Assembly (NCBI RefSeq): GCF_015709455.1 | Contig: NZ_JADNQW010000005.1 | Location: 1,736,001-1,800,000 of the forward strand | Direction of reading: 5' to 3' | DNA from: Methylosinus sp. H3A | GTDB taxonomy: Bacteria; Pseudomonadota; Alphaproteobacteria; Rhizobiales; Beijerinckiaceae | DNA length: 64,000 bases | Part shown: one piece after another, positions 44,678 to 53,608 of the stretch | How positions within the stretch are numbered: the stretch's first letter is position 1 | Layout: every line of letters begins with the position of its first letter | Program-made: the position numbers and the translations under genes | Notes under the pieces: generated by a model | The model's database searches: none | The model's input: the letters and a program-made list of their open reading frames with translations, nothing else | Told to the model about the DNA's origin: nothing

Positions 44678-45613
44678 ATGAACAGCGGTAATGGATTGAT
44701 GGCCGTCGACTTCGATCCTACGGTTCTGCGAGCCTTCGTCGCCGTCAGCGAGGCGGGCAGCTTCACGCGCGCCGCGCAAAGGCTCCACCTGACGCAATCC
44801 GCGGTCAGTCATCAAATTAGAAAGCTCGAGGATCAGATCGGTCGGCCGCTGCTGTTGCGGACGACGCGTAGCCTGGTCCTGACGGAGGACGGCGGCGATT
44901 TTCTGGGCCACGCCAAAGACATTCTCGAACGGCTCGATGCTTTGGCGCTGAGGTTCCGTCCGTCGCCGATCTCCGGAGTCGTCCGTTTCGGCGTGCCCGA
45001 GAACTTCATGAGCGAGCGACTATCCCCGCTTCTCGCTCAGTTCGCCCGCGCTTTTCCCGAAGTGCGGCTCGACGTGAACGTGAGCACCTATCTGGACCTG
45101 CAAGCGATGGTCAAGGGCAAGCAGCTCGACCTCGCGGTGGCGATGACCATTCCGGGTCACGAGACTCTCGGCGGCGATGGCGCCGAGGCGGTGATTTGGC
45201 GGACCGAGTTCGTATGGGCAGCGACGGACACCTTCACAATTCGGCGCGGCGCCTCGATCCCTATCGCTTTCGCGCCGTCCCCTTGCGTCAACCGGCAGGT
45301 GGGCATCCGGGCCTTGGAGGACACGCCCATCGAGTGGCATATCGCTTATACTTCGGCGAGCCAGCAGGGGATTCGCGCCGCAGTGCTCGCTGGTCTCGCC
45401 ATCACTGTGGTGACGCGCGGGGATATCCAGCCGCGCATGAAAGTGGTCGATGGCTCTTACGGCCTGCCGCGCCTGCCGCGAGCCGATTTCACGCTCGTCT
45501 GGAGCGTCGGCGAGAAGAGCGCGGCCGCCCGGGCGTTCGGGCGTATGATCCTGAGCCAATCTGAAATTCCGCCTGCGCCGGGCGCAGTCGAGCTGCTGGA
45601 CGAGCCTATGTGA
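44678..45613 (+). CDS. LysR-family transcriptional regulator
   Basis: This 311-residue regulator has an N-terminal winged helix-turn-helix (FVAVSEAGSFTRAAQRLHLT then QSAVSHQIRKLEDQIG) and a periplasmic-binding-like effector domain from about residue 95. The start is ATG 44678 or ATG 44699 (MAVDFDPT); the second leaves a more usual N-terminus. It is divergent from the DHA2 exporter and most likely regulates it in response to an unknown small molecule. Confidence 0.93.
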   Translation: MNSGNGLMAVDFDPTVLRAFVAVSEAGSFTRAAQRLHLTQSAVSHQIRKLEDQIGRPLLLRTTRSLVLTEDGGDFLGHAKDILERLDALALRFRPSPISGVVRFGVPENFMSERLSPLLAQFARAFPEVRLDVNVSTYLDLQAMVKGKQLDLAVAMTIPGHETLGGDGAEAVIWRTEFVWAATDTFTIRRGASIPIAFAPSPCVNRQVGIRALEDTPIEWHIAYTSASQQGIRAAVLAGLAITVVTRGDIQPRMKVVDGSYGLPRLPRADFTLVWSVGEKSAAARAFGRMILSQSEIPPAPGAVELLDEPM

Positions 45614-45775
45614 CGGAGACCCGCGCCGTCGCTCCGCATTTCGCCACGGCGTCGGAGAGAAGATGACGGTCATCTGATGGCGCACGCGCGCGATCTCAGA
45701 CCTCGATGGGAGAAATAAGCTCACGATATGAATATGTTCAAATTAGATATATACAACGGTTAGAGGATGTTTCGC

Positions 45776-46201
45776 ATGTACCGCGAAATGATGAAATCCA
45801 AGCTACATCGCGTCACAGTAACACACGCCGATGTCAACTATGTCGGTTCCATCACGATCGATCGTGATCTGATGGACATGGTCGATCTGTTGCCGAACGA
45901 AAAAGTCGATGTCGTAAACATCGCGAACGGCGCCCGTCTATCGACTTATGTAATCCCGGGGAAGCGCGGCTCTGGAGTTATCGGCATCAATGGCGCGGCT
46001 GCGCGGATGGTCTCTCCTGGCGACGTTATTATCGTGATAGGTTATGCGCTCGTTCCCGGCGATGAATTGCCGAGCTTCAAGCCTGCCGTCGTTTTCGTCG
46101 ACGGCCGAAACCGACCGATTCTGTCAGGCGACAATCCGCTGGCCCTGCCCGAGGACGGCTGCGCCCACGATCTTTCCCGGCCGGCGCTGGCGGAAGAGTA
46201 A
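45776..46201 (+). CDS. panD: aspartate 1-decarboxylase (pyruvoyl) precursor
   Basis: This 141-residue proenzyme makes beta-alanine from aspartate for pantothenate and CoA. Autocleavage occurs at the Gly-Ser of [10 protein letters not shown], generating the pyruvoyl Ser. Other hallmarks are [28 protein letters not shown] (catalytic Arg/Tyr region) and [21 protein letters not shown] stands nine bases before ATG 45776, which I prefer to ATG 45767. The last 25 residues extend beyond most PanD. It is monocistronic here, without panB or panC. Confidence 0.95.
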   Translation: MYREMMKSKLHRVTVTHADVNYVGSITIDRDLMDMVDLLPNEKVDVVNIANGARLSTYVIPGKRGSGVIGINGAAARMVSPGDVIIVIGYALVPGDELPSFKPAVVFVDGRNRPILSGDNPLALPEDGCAHDLSRPALAEE

Positions 46202-46380
46202 TCGAACGTCCGCTCCGGCATGAGGCTGACAGTCGATCGAGCGCCGCCCGCCTCGTCACAGGCCTGCATGGCCTCGACATCGAGCACCTCACGACCGACG
46301 GCCGTAGATCATGATCGTCGAAACATCTGCTCATCGCCCGAAGTCGTTCTCTCTGGCGACAGCTTTTCAAGCGCGAAAGG

Positions 46381-46935
46381 ATGAACCAAATGCGGCCGAC
46401 CGTGAATTTTTTTTCCTGGCGCAGACGGCTCCTGATTCGAGGGGCGGCGATCTGCCCGCTATTTGCCGACGCGACGCTCGATGCATCTTTGGTTCGCGCC
46501 GAGCCTCTGACCGTTCATCATATCTCCGCGAAGGCCGCCAACGAGGCGGTCATGGAGGCCGTCTCGGCCTGCGCGCAAAAGGGTTACGCAGCAACCGCGA
46601 CCGTTGTCGATCAGGACGCGGTCCGGCTCGCGGTTTTGCGCGGTGACGGCGCGGGAGTGCATACGGCGGACGTGTCGTGGGGAAAGGCCTACGGCGCCGT
46701 ATCATTCGCCCCGGTGTATGGGCAGGAAGACAGCGGCTCTGTGGGGAGGTTGAAGCTCTCCCCCGGCTCGAGCTTCCAGGTTCCAGATCACATGGTCCTT
46801 CGCGGGGGTGGGGTTACGATCAAATTCGGCTCGGAGGTCGTCGGGGCAATCGGCGTCAGCGGGTCTCCTAGCGCCGACCTGGACGAGACCTGCGCACGAG
46901 CCGGATACGAAAAGATCAAAGCCTCGTTCAAATAG
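46381..46935 (+). CDS. exported heme-binding/GlcG-HbpS-like protein (DUF336)
   Basis: This 184-residue protein has a basic, hydrophobic signal (WRRRLLIRGAAICPLFADATL) and a single HbpS/GlcG domain. Segments ISAKAANEAVMEAVSACAQK, TATVVDQDAVRLAVLRGDGA and VGAIGVSGSPSADLDETCA are diagnostic of the DUF336 fold. Known members bind heme or sit with glycolate, diol or propanediol enzymes; the present one is solitary. Periplasmic location is inferred from the signal. It lies between panD and a convergent TonB receptor. Confidence 0.85.
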   Translation: MNQMRPTVNFFSWRRRLLIRGAAICPLFADATLDASLVRAEPLTVHHISAKAANEAVMEAVSACAQKGYAATATVVDQDAVRLAVLRGDGAGVHTADVSWGKAYGAVSFAPVYGQEDSGSVGRLKLSPGSSFQVPDHMVLRGGGVTIKFGSEVVGAIGVSGSPSADLDETCARAGYEKIKASFK

Positions 46936-47232
46936 TCGGTTTCTGACGAGGTCGTCGCGCGCGACGCCTCGGTGAATGGCTCCACGATCCCGCACTCCGT
47001 AAAAGGGCGGCGATGATGCATTCCGCCGCCCCTCGACCGGCCGACGTCGCGAATGATGCGACCGACCGAGGGAAGGCGACCAATACGCACGCCGTCTACC
47101 GCCGACTTTCGATCCCTGAATCTTCGGTTCCAGGCTTCGATCGACTCCATTCAGGAATCGGCCGCCGTCCGAAACCATCATCTTTTACGAAACTCCACGA
47201 GCGGCCGCGCTCGCTCGAGATTTCGCCCCGCC

Positions 47233-49671
47233 TCACCATTTCGTGGCGATCGTCACTCCCGCCATCAGCGGATCGCCGGCCACGCCCACGATCAATCCCG
47301 CACCCACCCCGCTCGTCGCCGAGACGTTGAGGAAGTAGCGCTTGTCGAGCGCATTATGCACCCAGCCCGTGAGCTTCAAGCTGTCATCGTCGGTTTTGAC
47401 GCCTATGTTGAAATTCAGCAAGCCGTAAGAATGGATGATGCTGTAGATCGAATCGGGCGCGTCAGAGAAGTAGGAACTCTGCCAGCTGAAATCGGCGCCG
47501 AAGAATCCGATCGCTGCTTTTTCCACGAATGGGATCTCTTGCCCGAGTGGATGGCTGTATTCGCCTCCGGTGGAGAAAGCCCATCTCGGCACGATCGCGA
47601 GACGCCGGCCGGTAAAGTTGCATGTCTTGTAGACATTCGACTCCTCGATCGGACAAGGAGCCGACTCGAACGAAGCATAAAAGGCGTCGTTGAAGACGCC
47701 CGAACCGTAGAGATTCAACCCCTCGATCGGTTGCGCCCGCAAATCCGCTTCCACGCCCCGTGAAATCACTCGCTTCGCATTCGCCATATAGGTCGTGATC
47801 GACGTCCCAGCGGGGCTCAAGGTCGCGAGATTGGTGATGTAATTGCGGTCGTTCATCCAGAAGCCGGCGAAATTTGCGAGCAGACGGCCATCGAACCATT
47901 CGCTCTTTACGCCCAGCTCATAGTTATCGATTTCCTCCGGCTTGATCGCCGTGCTCGCGCCCGCCGGCAAAGCTGTCCAAGAGGCGTTGGGGCCCCCGGG
48001 ACGCACGCCGCGGGCATAGGTCGCGTATGCGGTGATATCGGGCGTGACCTTGTATGAGGCCGACAGCAGCCCGGAAAGCAGCCCTTGACGCGTGCTCTTG
48101 TAGTAAGACCAATAGGCGGGAGTGCCGTAGACACTGTTTCGTAATGCCTGCGCGCTCGCCTGCTGGTCGGGCGTGAGATCGTCGAACGACCGTCCGTAGG
48201 TCTGTCCGGTGGAAGTCGACGATCTCGCAGTATACGAATAGCGCAGACCCGTGGTGACATCGAACTCTGGCGTTATGTGCCAGATCGCTTGCCCATAAGG
48301 CGCGACGCTGTGACTTTCTGGATTGTTGTAGGAGTCGAGGCCGGCGCCGTCGAGAGCCGCTTTGGCGATAGTCGTCGCGGCCGGCGTCGTCGGATTGCCG
48401 AACCAGACACCCGCCTGATCGCCACGATTGAGCGCCGCCCAATTGCGGAAAATATGCCAATAATAGAACAGGCCCGCGTTCACGTCGACGAAATCTCCTA
48501 CCGAGGTCGCGACGCTCAGATCCTGTTGCACGGATCGAGCGCTCGGGAGCCACGCCGACTGCCGCTGCACATCCACATTGATGCTGGCGTTGTTGTAGCC
48601 GTGGAAATGAAAGTCATATTGGCGGAAGGCCGTCAGCGAGGAGAATGTGTAATCGCCGATCTTGTATTTGATGTGCGCCGACGCGCCGTAGCTCTCCACC
48701 GCCTCCTGGGGATAGTTGGTGGCGAGGTCGTTGGTGAAATTTGCGAATCCATAGACGTTGATCGGCAAATAGCCGACCCTGGCCGATCTGACGAAGAAAT
48801 TATTCGGTAGCGGAGCGCCGTTCGAATAGTTGACCATGGCTCCGTTCGTCAGCCGCGCGACGTGAGTTTCGTCGTGGGAATAGTCGACGCTGAATCGCGC
48901 GCTCAGATCATTGCTCGGCTGCAGCAGAAGCTGCGCGCGGCCGCCCTTGTCACGAAAATCATTGTAACGATATGACGGGTTCAGAGTGCTATAGACATAG
49001 CCTTGTCGATCTTTCCCGAAAACCGCGACGCGGAAGGCGGCCCAGTCGCTGTCGAAGACAGGGCCCGTGACACTTCCCTTGATTTGGACGAAATCGTAGC
49101 TTCCGGTCGAAACGTCGAGCTTCGTCTCCTGTGTGGAAGATGGCGCGGCGGTCGATATATAGACAGCGCCGCCTGTGTTGTCGAAGCCCCCACGCGTCCC
49201 TTGAGGCCCTTTCAGAACGCTGACTCCGCTCATGTCTGGAATATCTGTCGTCCAGCTCCCTGGCAGAGGCAAATAGACGCCGTCCACATAGATCCCGACG
49301 CCGTTGAATATGCCCATCACGGGGGTGCTGTTCGCATTGCCGACGCCGCGAATGTTGAAGGTGCTGCTATTCAGATTCCCATATTTGTAACTCAAGCTCG
49401 GAACGAGCTTTTTCACCCCTTCGAGATTGGTGATCTGCAAATTGTCGAGTTGATCGGTGGTGACGATCGTCGCTGCGACGGGCTTGTTTTGCAACGCCCT
49501 CCCCTGCTGCGCCGAATTCGACGGGGAGCCGACGACAACATCCTCTATCACGGCGTTATTCGCCGGCGACTCCGCGCGGGCCGCGCCGCCGGATGCGATC
49601 AGCATGGCGGTGAGCGCCGGGCCGATCGCCTTTCGACTTTTGTTTTTCACTTCGATCAACATCGCCTCCAT
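47233..49671 (-). CDS. TonB-dependent outer-membrane receptor
   Basis: This 812-residue receptor starts at ATG 49671 or, with better spacing from GGAGGG, at ATG 49662. The signal part is RKAIGPALTAMLIASGGAARA, the TonB-box-like element NAVIEDVVVGS. Plug motifs are LVPSLSYKYGNLNSSTFNIR, VGIYVDGVYLPLPG and VSVLKGPQGTRGGFDNTGGA. The barrel ends GVTIATKW with a terminal Trp. It resembles the receptor at 20126 more than the siderophore-type pseudogene. Downstream on the same side of the chromosome are LysR, dehydrogenase and a sulfonate-type ABC system. Ligand unknown. Confidence 0.93.
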   Translation of the reverse strand: MEAMLIEVKNKSRKAIGPALTAMLIASGGAARAESPANNAVIEDVVVGSPSNSAQQGRALQNKPVAATIVTTDQLDNLQITNLEGVKKLVPSLSYKYGNLNSSTFNIRGVGNANSTPVMGIFNGVGIYVDGVYLPLPGSWTTDIPDMSGVSVLKGPQGTRGGFDNTGGAVYISTAAPSSTQETKLDVSTGSYDFVQIKGSVTGPVFDSDWAAFRVAVFGKDRQGYVYSTLNPSYRYNDFRDKGGRAQLLLQPSNDLSARFSVDYSHDETHVARLTNGAMVNYSNGAPLPNNFFVRSARVGYLPINVYGFANFTNDLATNYPQEAVESYGASAHIKYKIGDYTFSSLTAFRQYDFHFHGYNNASINVDVQRQSAWLPSARSVQQDLSVATSVGDFVDVNAGLFYYWHIFRNWAALNRGDQAGVWFGNPTTPAATTIAKAALDGAGLDSYNNPESHSVAPYGQAIWHITPEFDVTTGLRYSYTARSSTSTGQTYGRSFDDLTPDQQASAQALRNSVYGTPAYWSYYKSTRQGLLSGLLSASYKVTPDITAYATYARGVRPGGPNASWTALPAGASTAIKPEEIDNYELGVKSEWFDGRLLANFAGFWMNDRNYITNLATLSPAGTSITTYMANAKRVISRGVEADLRAQPIEGLNLYGSGVFNDAFYASFESAPCPIEESNVYKTCNFTGRRLAIVPRWAFSTGGEYSHPLGQEIPFVEKAAIGFFGADFSWQSSYFSDAPDSIYSIIHSYGLLNFNIGVKTDDDSLKLTGWVHNALDKRYFLNVSATSGVGAGLIVGVAGDPLMAGVTIATKW

Positions 49672-50240
49672 CCCTCCGCGCCGCGCGGGGTCCGCCTTCG
49701 CCGACGGTTCGAAGCGTCGGATCGCGCGTTGCGGTTTTCTCGAGGAGCCGCCGTTCTTCGGGCTGGGATCGTGCGGCTGCTCGAACTCGGCTGTAGTCGC
49801 ACGTCTAATTGATTGCCAAAAATTGATACTTCTGAACTGATGTATTTAGAGAGTCGATCGATCATTCACGGATGATGTGGCTCGATCTCCCATCATCTAC
49901 GAACACAAGAGATTTTGTTCGCGCGCCGCCTCGTGCGGAGTTGTTCGGCTGCCGTCGGCGCGAATTTCGAGGAGCGCCTCGCCGCTCGAGCGCCATTATC
50001 GTCACGACATGCGCGAAGGTCCGAGCAGAGCAGGCGGCATCGACGCGTGCGGGATCCGCAAGCGAGCGCGCGACGATTTCCTTTTTTCCAAGACGCTGTG
50101 CGCCAGCTTCCGATCCGACTGGATCGGAAGCTGGTTTCATTTTTCTTTCGGAGCCAATTCAGACGAACGATTCCGTCCGAGCGTAAAGCGTTCCAATCGG
50201 GCGGCGCGGCATGAATGGTTCAGACCCCGATGGAAAAGCG
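49672..50240. other. intergenic stretch with orphan terminator, no gene recognised
   Basis: About 570 bases between the receptor start and the dehydrogenase end. The first 200 bases, AT-rich near 49800-49870, should hold the receptor promoter. No open frame here resembles a protein. A strong plus-strand terminator-like hairpin at 50103-50148 has no recognised gene before it, leaving room for a small RNA. Confidence 0.5.
50103..50148 (+). terminator. strong intrinsic terminator, plus strand
   Basis: CCAGCTTCCGATCC at 50103-50116 pairs perfectly with GGATCGGAAGCTGG at 50121-50134 over the loop GACT, and a T-rich tract (TTTCATTTTTCTTTC) follows on the plus strand. On the minus strand no T-tract follows. 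The nearest plus-strand annotated gene ends far upstream, so what it terminates is unknown. Confidence 0.75.
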
Positions 50241-51218
50241 TCAATATCCGAGTTCCGGACGGACTCGTTCGACGAGCGGCTCGCCAGCCAGGAAATTGCC
50301 GAGATTGGCGAGGAACAGTTCGACCAGCAATTGATATGGCGGCAGACCGCTATAGGAGATGTGGGGTGAAATATGCGCGCGCGGATGCCGACGGAGCGGG
50401 TGGTCGGAGGGCAGCGGCTCCGGCTCGGTCACGTCGAGGCTGGCGAATCCGACGCGGCCCGACTCGAGCGCAGCGACGAGCGCCTCATGGTCGATGACGC
50501 CGCCACGCGAAATATTGACGATATGAGCGCCCGGCTTCAACAGCTCGAAAGCGCGCGTATCGAGGAGATGGCGCGTCTGGCGGGTCAGCGGGAGCAGCAC
50601 GGCGAGATGATCGGACGCGGCGAGGAGTTGCTCGAAACCGACGAACTCGACATCGGAAATAGGGCTCGGCGCCTCGCTACGGCGATGCGCGAGGATGCGA
50701 AGCCCGAACGCGCGCGCGCGTTTGGCCACTTCGATTCCGATCGATCCGAAGCCGAGCAGGCCCAGCGTTTTCCCGTGCAGCGCGCCCATCTCGCGGCGCG
50801 GACGCGTCTCGATATCGTCGTCGAGCCAGATCTCGGGAAACGTCTTCTCGACGGCGAGCAGACTGGCGAGGACGAATTCCGACAGAGGGATCGAATTCGA
50901 GCCGCGGCCACAAGTCACGATCGGACCGTCGAAAATCCAATCTGGAAACTCGTCGACGCCGACCGAGATCGTATGAACCCACCGCAGATCGTGCGGCCAG
51001 CCCTGCGGCTTCTGCTTCGGCGCGACGACGTTTTTTCCTCGCGGCGGCGCCGCGACCAACACCTGCGCGCCGGCGGGAATTTCCCACACGGCATGAGGCG
51101 TCAAGCCGATGAGCGCGACATTCGCCGGAAGATGCGGGGCAATGGCTTTTTCGAACTCCGGACCCAGTTGATGCGCGATGAGAACCGGCGAGCTGATCTT
51201 GGTCGATATGTCTGTCAC
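50241..51218 (-). CDS. D-isomer-specific 2-hydroxyacid dehydrogenase
   Basis: This 325-residue NAD(P)-dependent enzyme has the nucleotide motif GLLGFGSIG near residues 152-160, catalytic Arg in NISRGGVID, Glu in DVTEPEPLP and His in HISPHIS near 292. Similar enzymes reduce glyoxylate, hydroxypyruvate or other 2-oxoacids. It could process a carbon skeleton left after desulfonation or deamination by the neighbouring system (inference). A LysR gene lies 250 bases upstream on the same strand. Confidence 0.9.
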   Translation of the reverse strand: MTDISTKISSPVLIAHQLGPEFEKAIAPHLPANVALIGLTPHAVWEIPAGAQVLVAAPPRGKNVVAPKQKPQGWPHDLRWVHTISVGVDEFPDWIFDGPIVTCGRGSNSIPLSEFVLASLLAVEKTFPEIWLDDDIETRPRREMGALHGKTLGLLGFGSIGIEVAKRARAFGLRILAHRRSEAPSPISDVEFVGFEQLLAASDHLAVLLPLTRQTRHLLDTRAFELLKPGAHIVNISRGGVIDHEALVAALESGRVGFASLDVTEPEPLPSDHPLRRHPRAHISPHISYSGLPPYQLLVELFLANLGNFLAGEPLVERVRPELGY

Positions 51219-51470
51219 AAAGGCTGCGCCGGCTATTCCGGCGTCCCTGAAGGCGATTGCCAGCTATGCGAAGCGGGGCTTGGCCGAGCTTTTGGTTCCG
51301 GACCAAGTCGCCTGTCACTGCGCTCGGGGAGCAGCCCCGCCGCGAAAAGCGTGGCGGCGACATTCCCCGCGTCGTCCCGGTGAGCCGACATTTCGACTAT
51401 ACAAATCGAAGGGCACGGAAATAGTAAGTAATTCTCAAGTCATTCATTATTCCCACTCGTCGCTCGCGGC

Positions 51471-52433
51471 TCACTCCGACACCAGGGACGTCGGAACTTT
51501 TGCCGCATCCACAGACGGTCGCGACCGTCTTCGAAGGGCCGGGCCAAACTCGACGCCGGCTGGCAGAAAGAGCGGCAACGAGTCGAGCAGCACCGATTGT
51601 AGCCGCTCGATCGCTTCGCCGCGACCGTTGGGCGTCAGATGGAGAGACAGCGGCGCCGCGCCGAGCAGACGTGGAAGATTGCTTCGCTCGTCCAGAATGG
51701 AAACGGTCTTGGGCATTCCGAGGCTCGTACGCATGGTGACGCCGAGACCTGCCTCGATCGCCCCCCAGAGGCCGGCGAGGCTGGGGCTCGTGAACGAGAT
51801 GCGCCAAGGCTGGCCGGCGGCGTCGAGCGCGCCGATGCCGAAATTGCGGAACATGCATGGCGCGTCGAGAAGAACGAGAGGCAAAGGGCGTTCGGGATCG
51901 GCGACGAAGTCCTGGCGGCCGAACCAAGCCAAGGGCAGATGCGCCAGAATCTCGGCGTCGTCGTGAGGCGGGCCGATCTCGCCGAAGGTGAGAGCCATGT
52001 CGACGCCGCCCAGCACCACTTGCTCGCGCAGATCGCGGCTGCGGCCGACGACAGCCTCGAAATAGATATGTGGATGCGTGTGATGAAACGGGCCGAGAAT
52101 TTTTGACAGCCAATGTTCCGCGAGGTCTTGCGGGAGCCCGAGCCGCACCGTCCCGGCGACCGCGACGCCGCGCGTCGCCGCCACAGCCTCGTCGTTGAGC
52201 GCCAGGATGCGCTGCGCGTAGCCGAGCAGGACATCGCCTGTGTCGGTGAGCGCCACACCGCGTCCGTTCTTACGAAAAATCGCTTGGCCGACTTGCTCCT
52301 CGAGCTTTTTCATCTGCAGACTGATCGCCGATTGCGTGCGGCCGAGCCGCGCCGCCGCTCTGACAAAGCCGCCGAGCTCGGTCGCGACGACCAGCGTGCG
52401 AAGAACGTCCATGTCGAGATTGGTCCGGAGCAT
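51471..52433 (-). CDS. LysR-family transcriptional regulator
   Basis: This 320-residue regulator has the helix-turn-helix segment GGFVRAAARLGRTQSAISLQ followed by MKKLEEQVGQAIFRKNGR, then an effector-binding domain. The start is ATG 52433 or ATG 52412 (MDVLRTLV). It could regulate the dehydrogenase downstream or the ABC operon to the right. The C-terminal 20 residues are basic and variable. Confidence 0.92.
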   Translation of the reverse strand: MLRTNLDMDVLRTLVVATELGGFVRAAARLGRTQSAISLQMKKLEEQVGQAIFRKNGRGVALTDTGDVLLGYAQRILALNDEAVAATRGVAVAGTVRLGLPQDLAEHWLSKILGPFHHTHPHIYFEAVVGRSRDLREQVVLGGVDMALTFGEIGPPHDDAEILAHLPLAWFGRQDFVADPERPLPLVLLDAPCMFRNFGIGALDAAGQPWRISFTSPSLAGLWGAIEAGLGVTMRTSLGMPKTVSILDERSNLPRLLGAAPLSLHLTPNGRGEAIERLQSVLLDSLPLFLPAGVEFGPALRRRSRPSVDAAKVPTSLVSE

Positions 52434-52471
52434 TGATCAATTTTCTCGATGCGATGCTTGAGAAGTTTGAA

Positions 52472-52645
52472 TTATTGGAATTTTCGAGGAAGGGGTATGT
52501 CCTCTTTCAGGCGACGGTTTAGCACGCCCCGCCGCATAAGTCTATAATATTGATAGGATTGGCGCTCGCCGAATTCGACGAGCGCGAGTCCATGGAGATG
52601 ACTCTCATTTCCGTCGACTCTGGAAAGCGAGTCGGCTCCGTTCAT
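52472..52645 (-). CDS. possible small protein (57 residues)
   Basis: An ATG frame encodes 57 residues, polar with several Tyr (RQSYQYYRLMRRGVLNRRLK). Composition is more protein-like than the usual shadow frames, but there is no Shine-Dalgarno next to the ATG and no family is recognised. A 10-bp hairpin ends five bases upstream of the start. It is offered only as a candidate. Confidence 0.25.
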   Translation of the reverse strand: MNGADSLSRVDGNESHLHGLALVEFGERQSYQYYRLMRRGVLNRRLKEDIPLPRKFQ

Positions 52646-52650
52646 GAAAT

Positions 52651-52676
52651 CGGAGATTGCTGGTTCGCAATCTCCG
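52651..52676. repeat. 10-bp inverted repeat
   Basis: CGGAGATTGC and GCAATCTCCG flank the loop TGGTTC at 52651-52676. No T-tract follows on either strand. It lies in the gap between the divergent LysR and barrel genes and may be an operator or mRNA structure. Confidence 0.6.
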
Positions 52677-52869
52677 CAGCCCGGCTCGATCGAGGTCTTC
52701 GCACATTCGTCGCTGGGTGAAATGGGCTTGTGAGTTGAAGGTGGGGTCGAAACGCCGTCGATCGCAGACGTCGGAGCAAGGGCGTTCGATCTGAGCGCCG
52801 TCGCCTGATCTTTGGTTGTGGAAACGATTTGCGCTTCTGCGCGTCCGTGAAAAGAGGAGTCCCACACCG

Positions 52870-53607
52870 ATGTTACGTCACGTGTTCTCGGCCGCGACGG
52901 CGATGATCGCACTTGCCGGATCGGCGGCGGCAACCGACCTGCCGTCTCGCAAAGTGTCGCCGGCAGTCCTGGCGGAGTCGCCCCTCGCCTGGAAAGGCTT
53001 CTATATCGGCGGCCATGTCGGCTACGCTTGGGCGGACGACAAAGGCGCGAGCGTATCCTGGCCGGGGGTGGTCGCGCCCGTGACGTTCAGTCCGTCGGGC
53101 GTTATCGGCGGCGTGCATGTCGGCTACAACTGGCAATGGAGCCGCTGGGTCGCTGGCCTCGAAGGCGACGCGGATGGCGCGAGCCTGGGCAGCACCGTGG
53201 AGGCTCCGATCCCGCTCCTGGGCTCCGCGTCGGTCACTGCGCGTTCGCCGGTCCAAGGTTCTATACGCGGCCGCTTCGGCTACGCCTTCGACCGGATTCT
53301 CGTCTATGCGACGGGCGGCGCCATCTGGGGCGGCATATTGAACACCTATCACCTGCTGCCGATCGGCAACAGCTTTTCGACGACCCGCACGGGCTGGACC
53401 GCCGGCGGCGGCGTCGAATATGCGCTGAACGACGATTGGTCCGCGCGAATCGATTACCGTTACGCGGATTTCGGCGAGTATTACGATGGGCCGGTGAGAT
53501 TCCCACTCGAGTTCCAATATCATCATTGGACGGAAAACCAGGTCAAGGCGGGTTTCAGCTGGAAATATTCCTCACCGGCGCCGGTCGCCGGCGTTGCGAA
53601 ATATTGA
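52870..53607 (+). CDS. Omp25/RopB-like outer-membrane beta-barrel protein
   Basis: This 245-residue protein starts at ATG 52870, supported by AAAGAGGAG upstream; an earlier in-frame ATG at 52816 would spoil the signal peptide. The signal (MLRHVFSAATAMIALAGSAA) precedes TDLPSRK. Barrel strands include WKGFYIGGHVGYAW, GVIGGVHVGYNWQW, VAGLEGDADG, RGRFGYAF and WSARIDYRYADFG. It resembles the barrel at 4942 in plan, typical of paralogous Omp25 proteins. A terminator-like hairpin 40 bases downstream suggests a monocistronic message. Confidence 0.9.
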   Translation: MLRHVFSAATAMIALAGSAAATDLPSRKVSPAVLAESPLAWKGFYIGGHVGYAWADDKGASVSWPGVVAPVTFSPSGVIGGVHVGYNWQWSRWVAGLEGDADGASLGSTVEAPIPLLGSASVTARSPVQGSIRGRFGYAFDRILVYATGGAIWGGILNTYHLLPIGNSFSTTRTGWTAGGGVEYALNDDWSARIDYRYADFGEYYDGPVRFPLEFQYHHWTENQVKAGFSWKYSSPAPVAGVAKY

Positions 53608-53608
53608 A

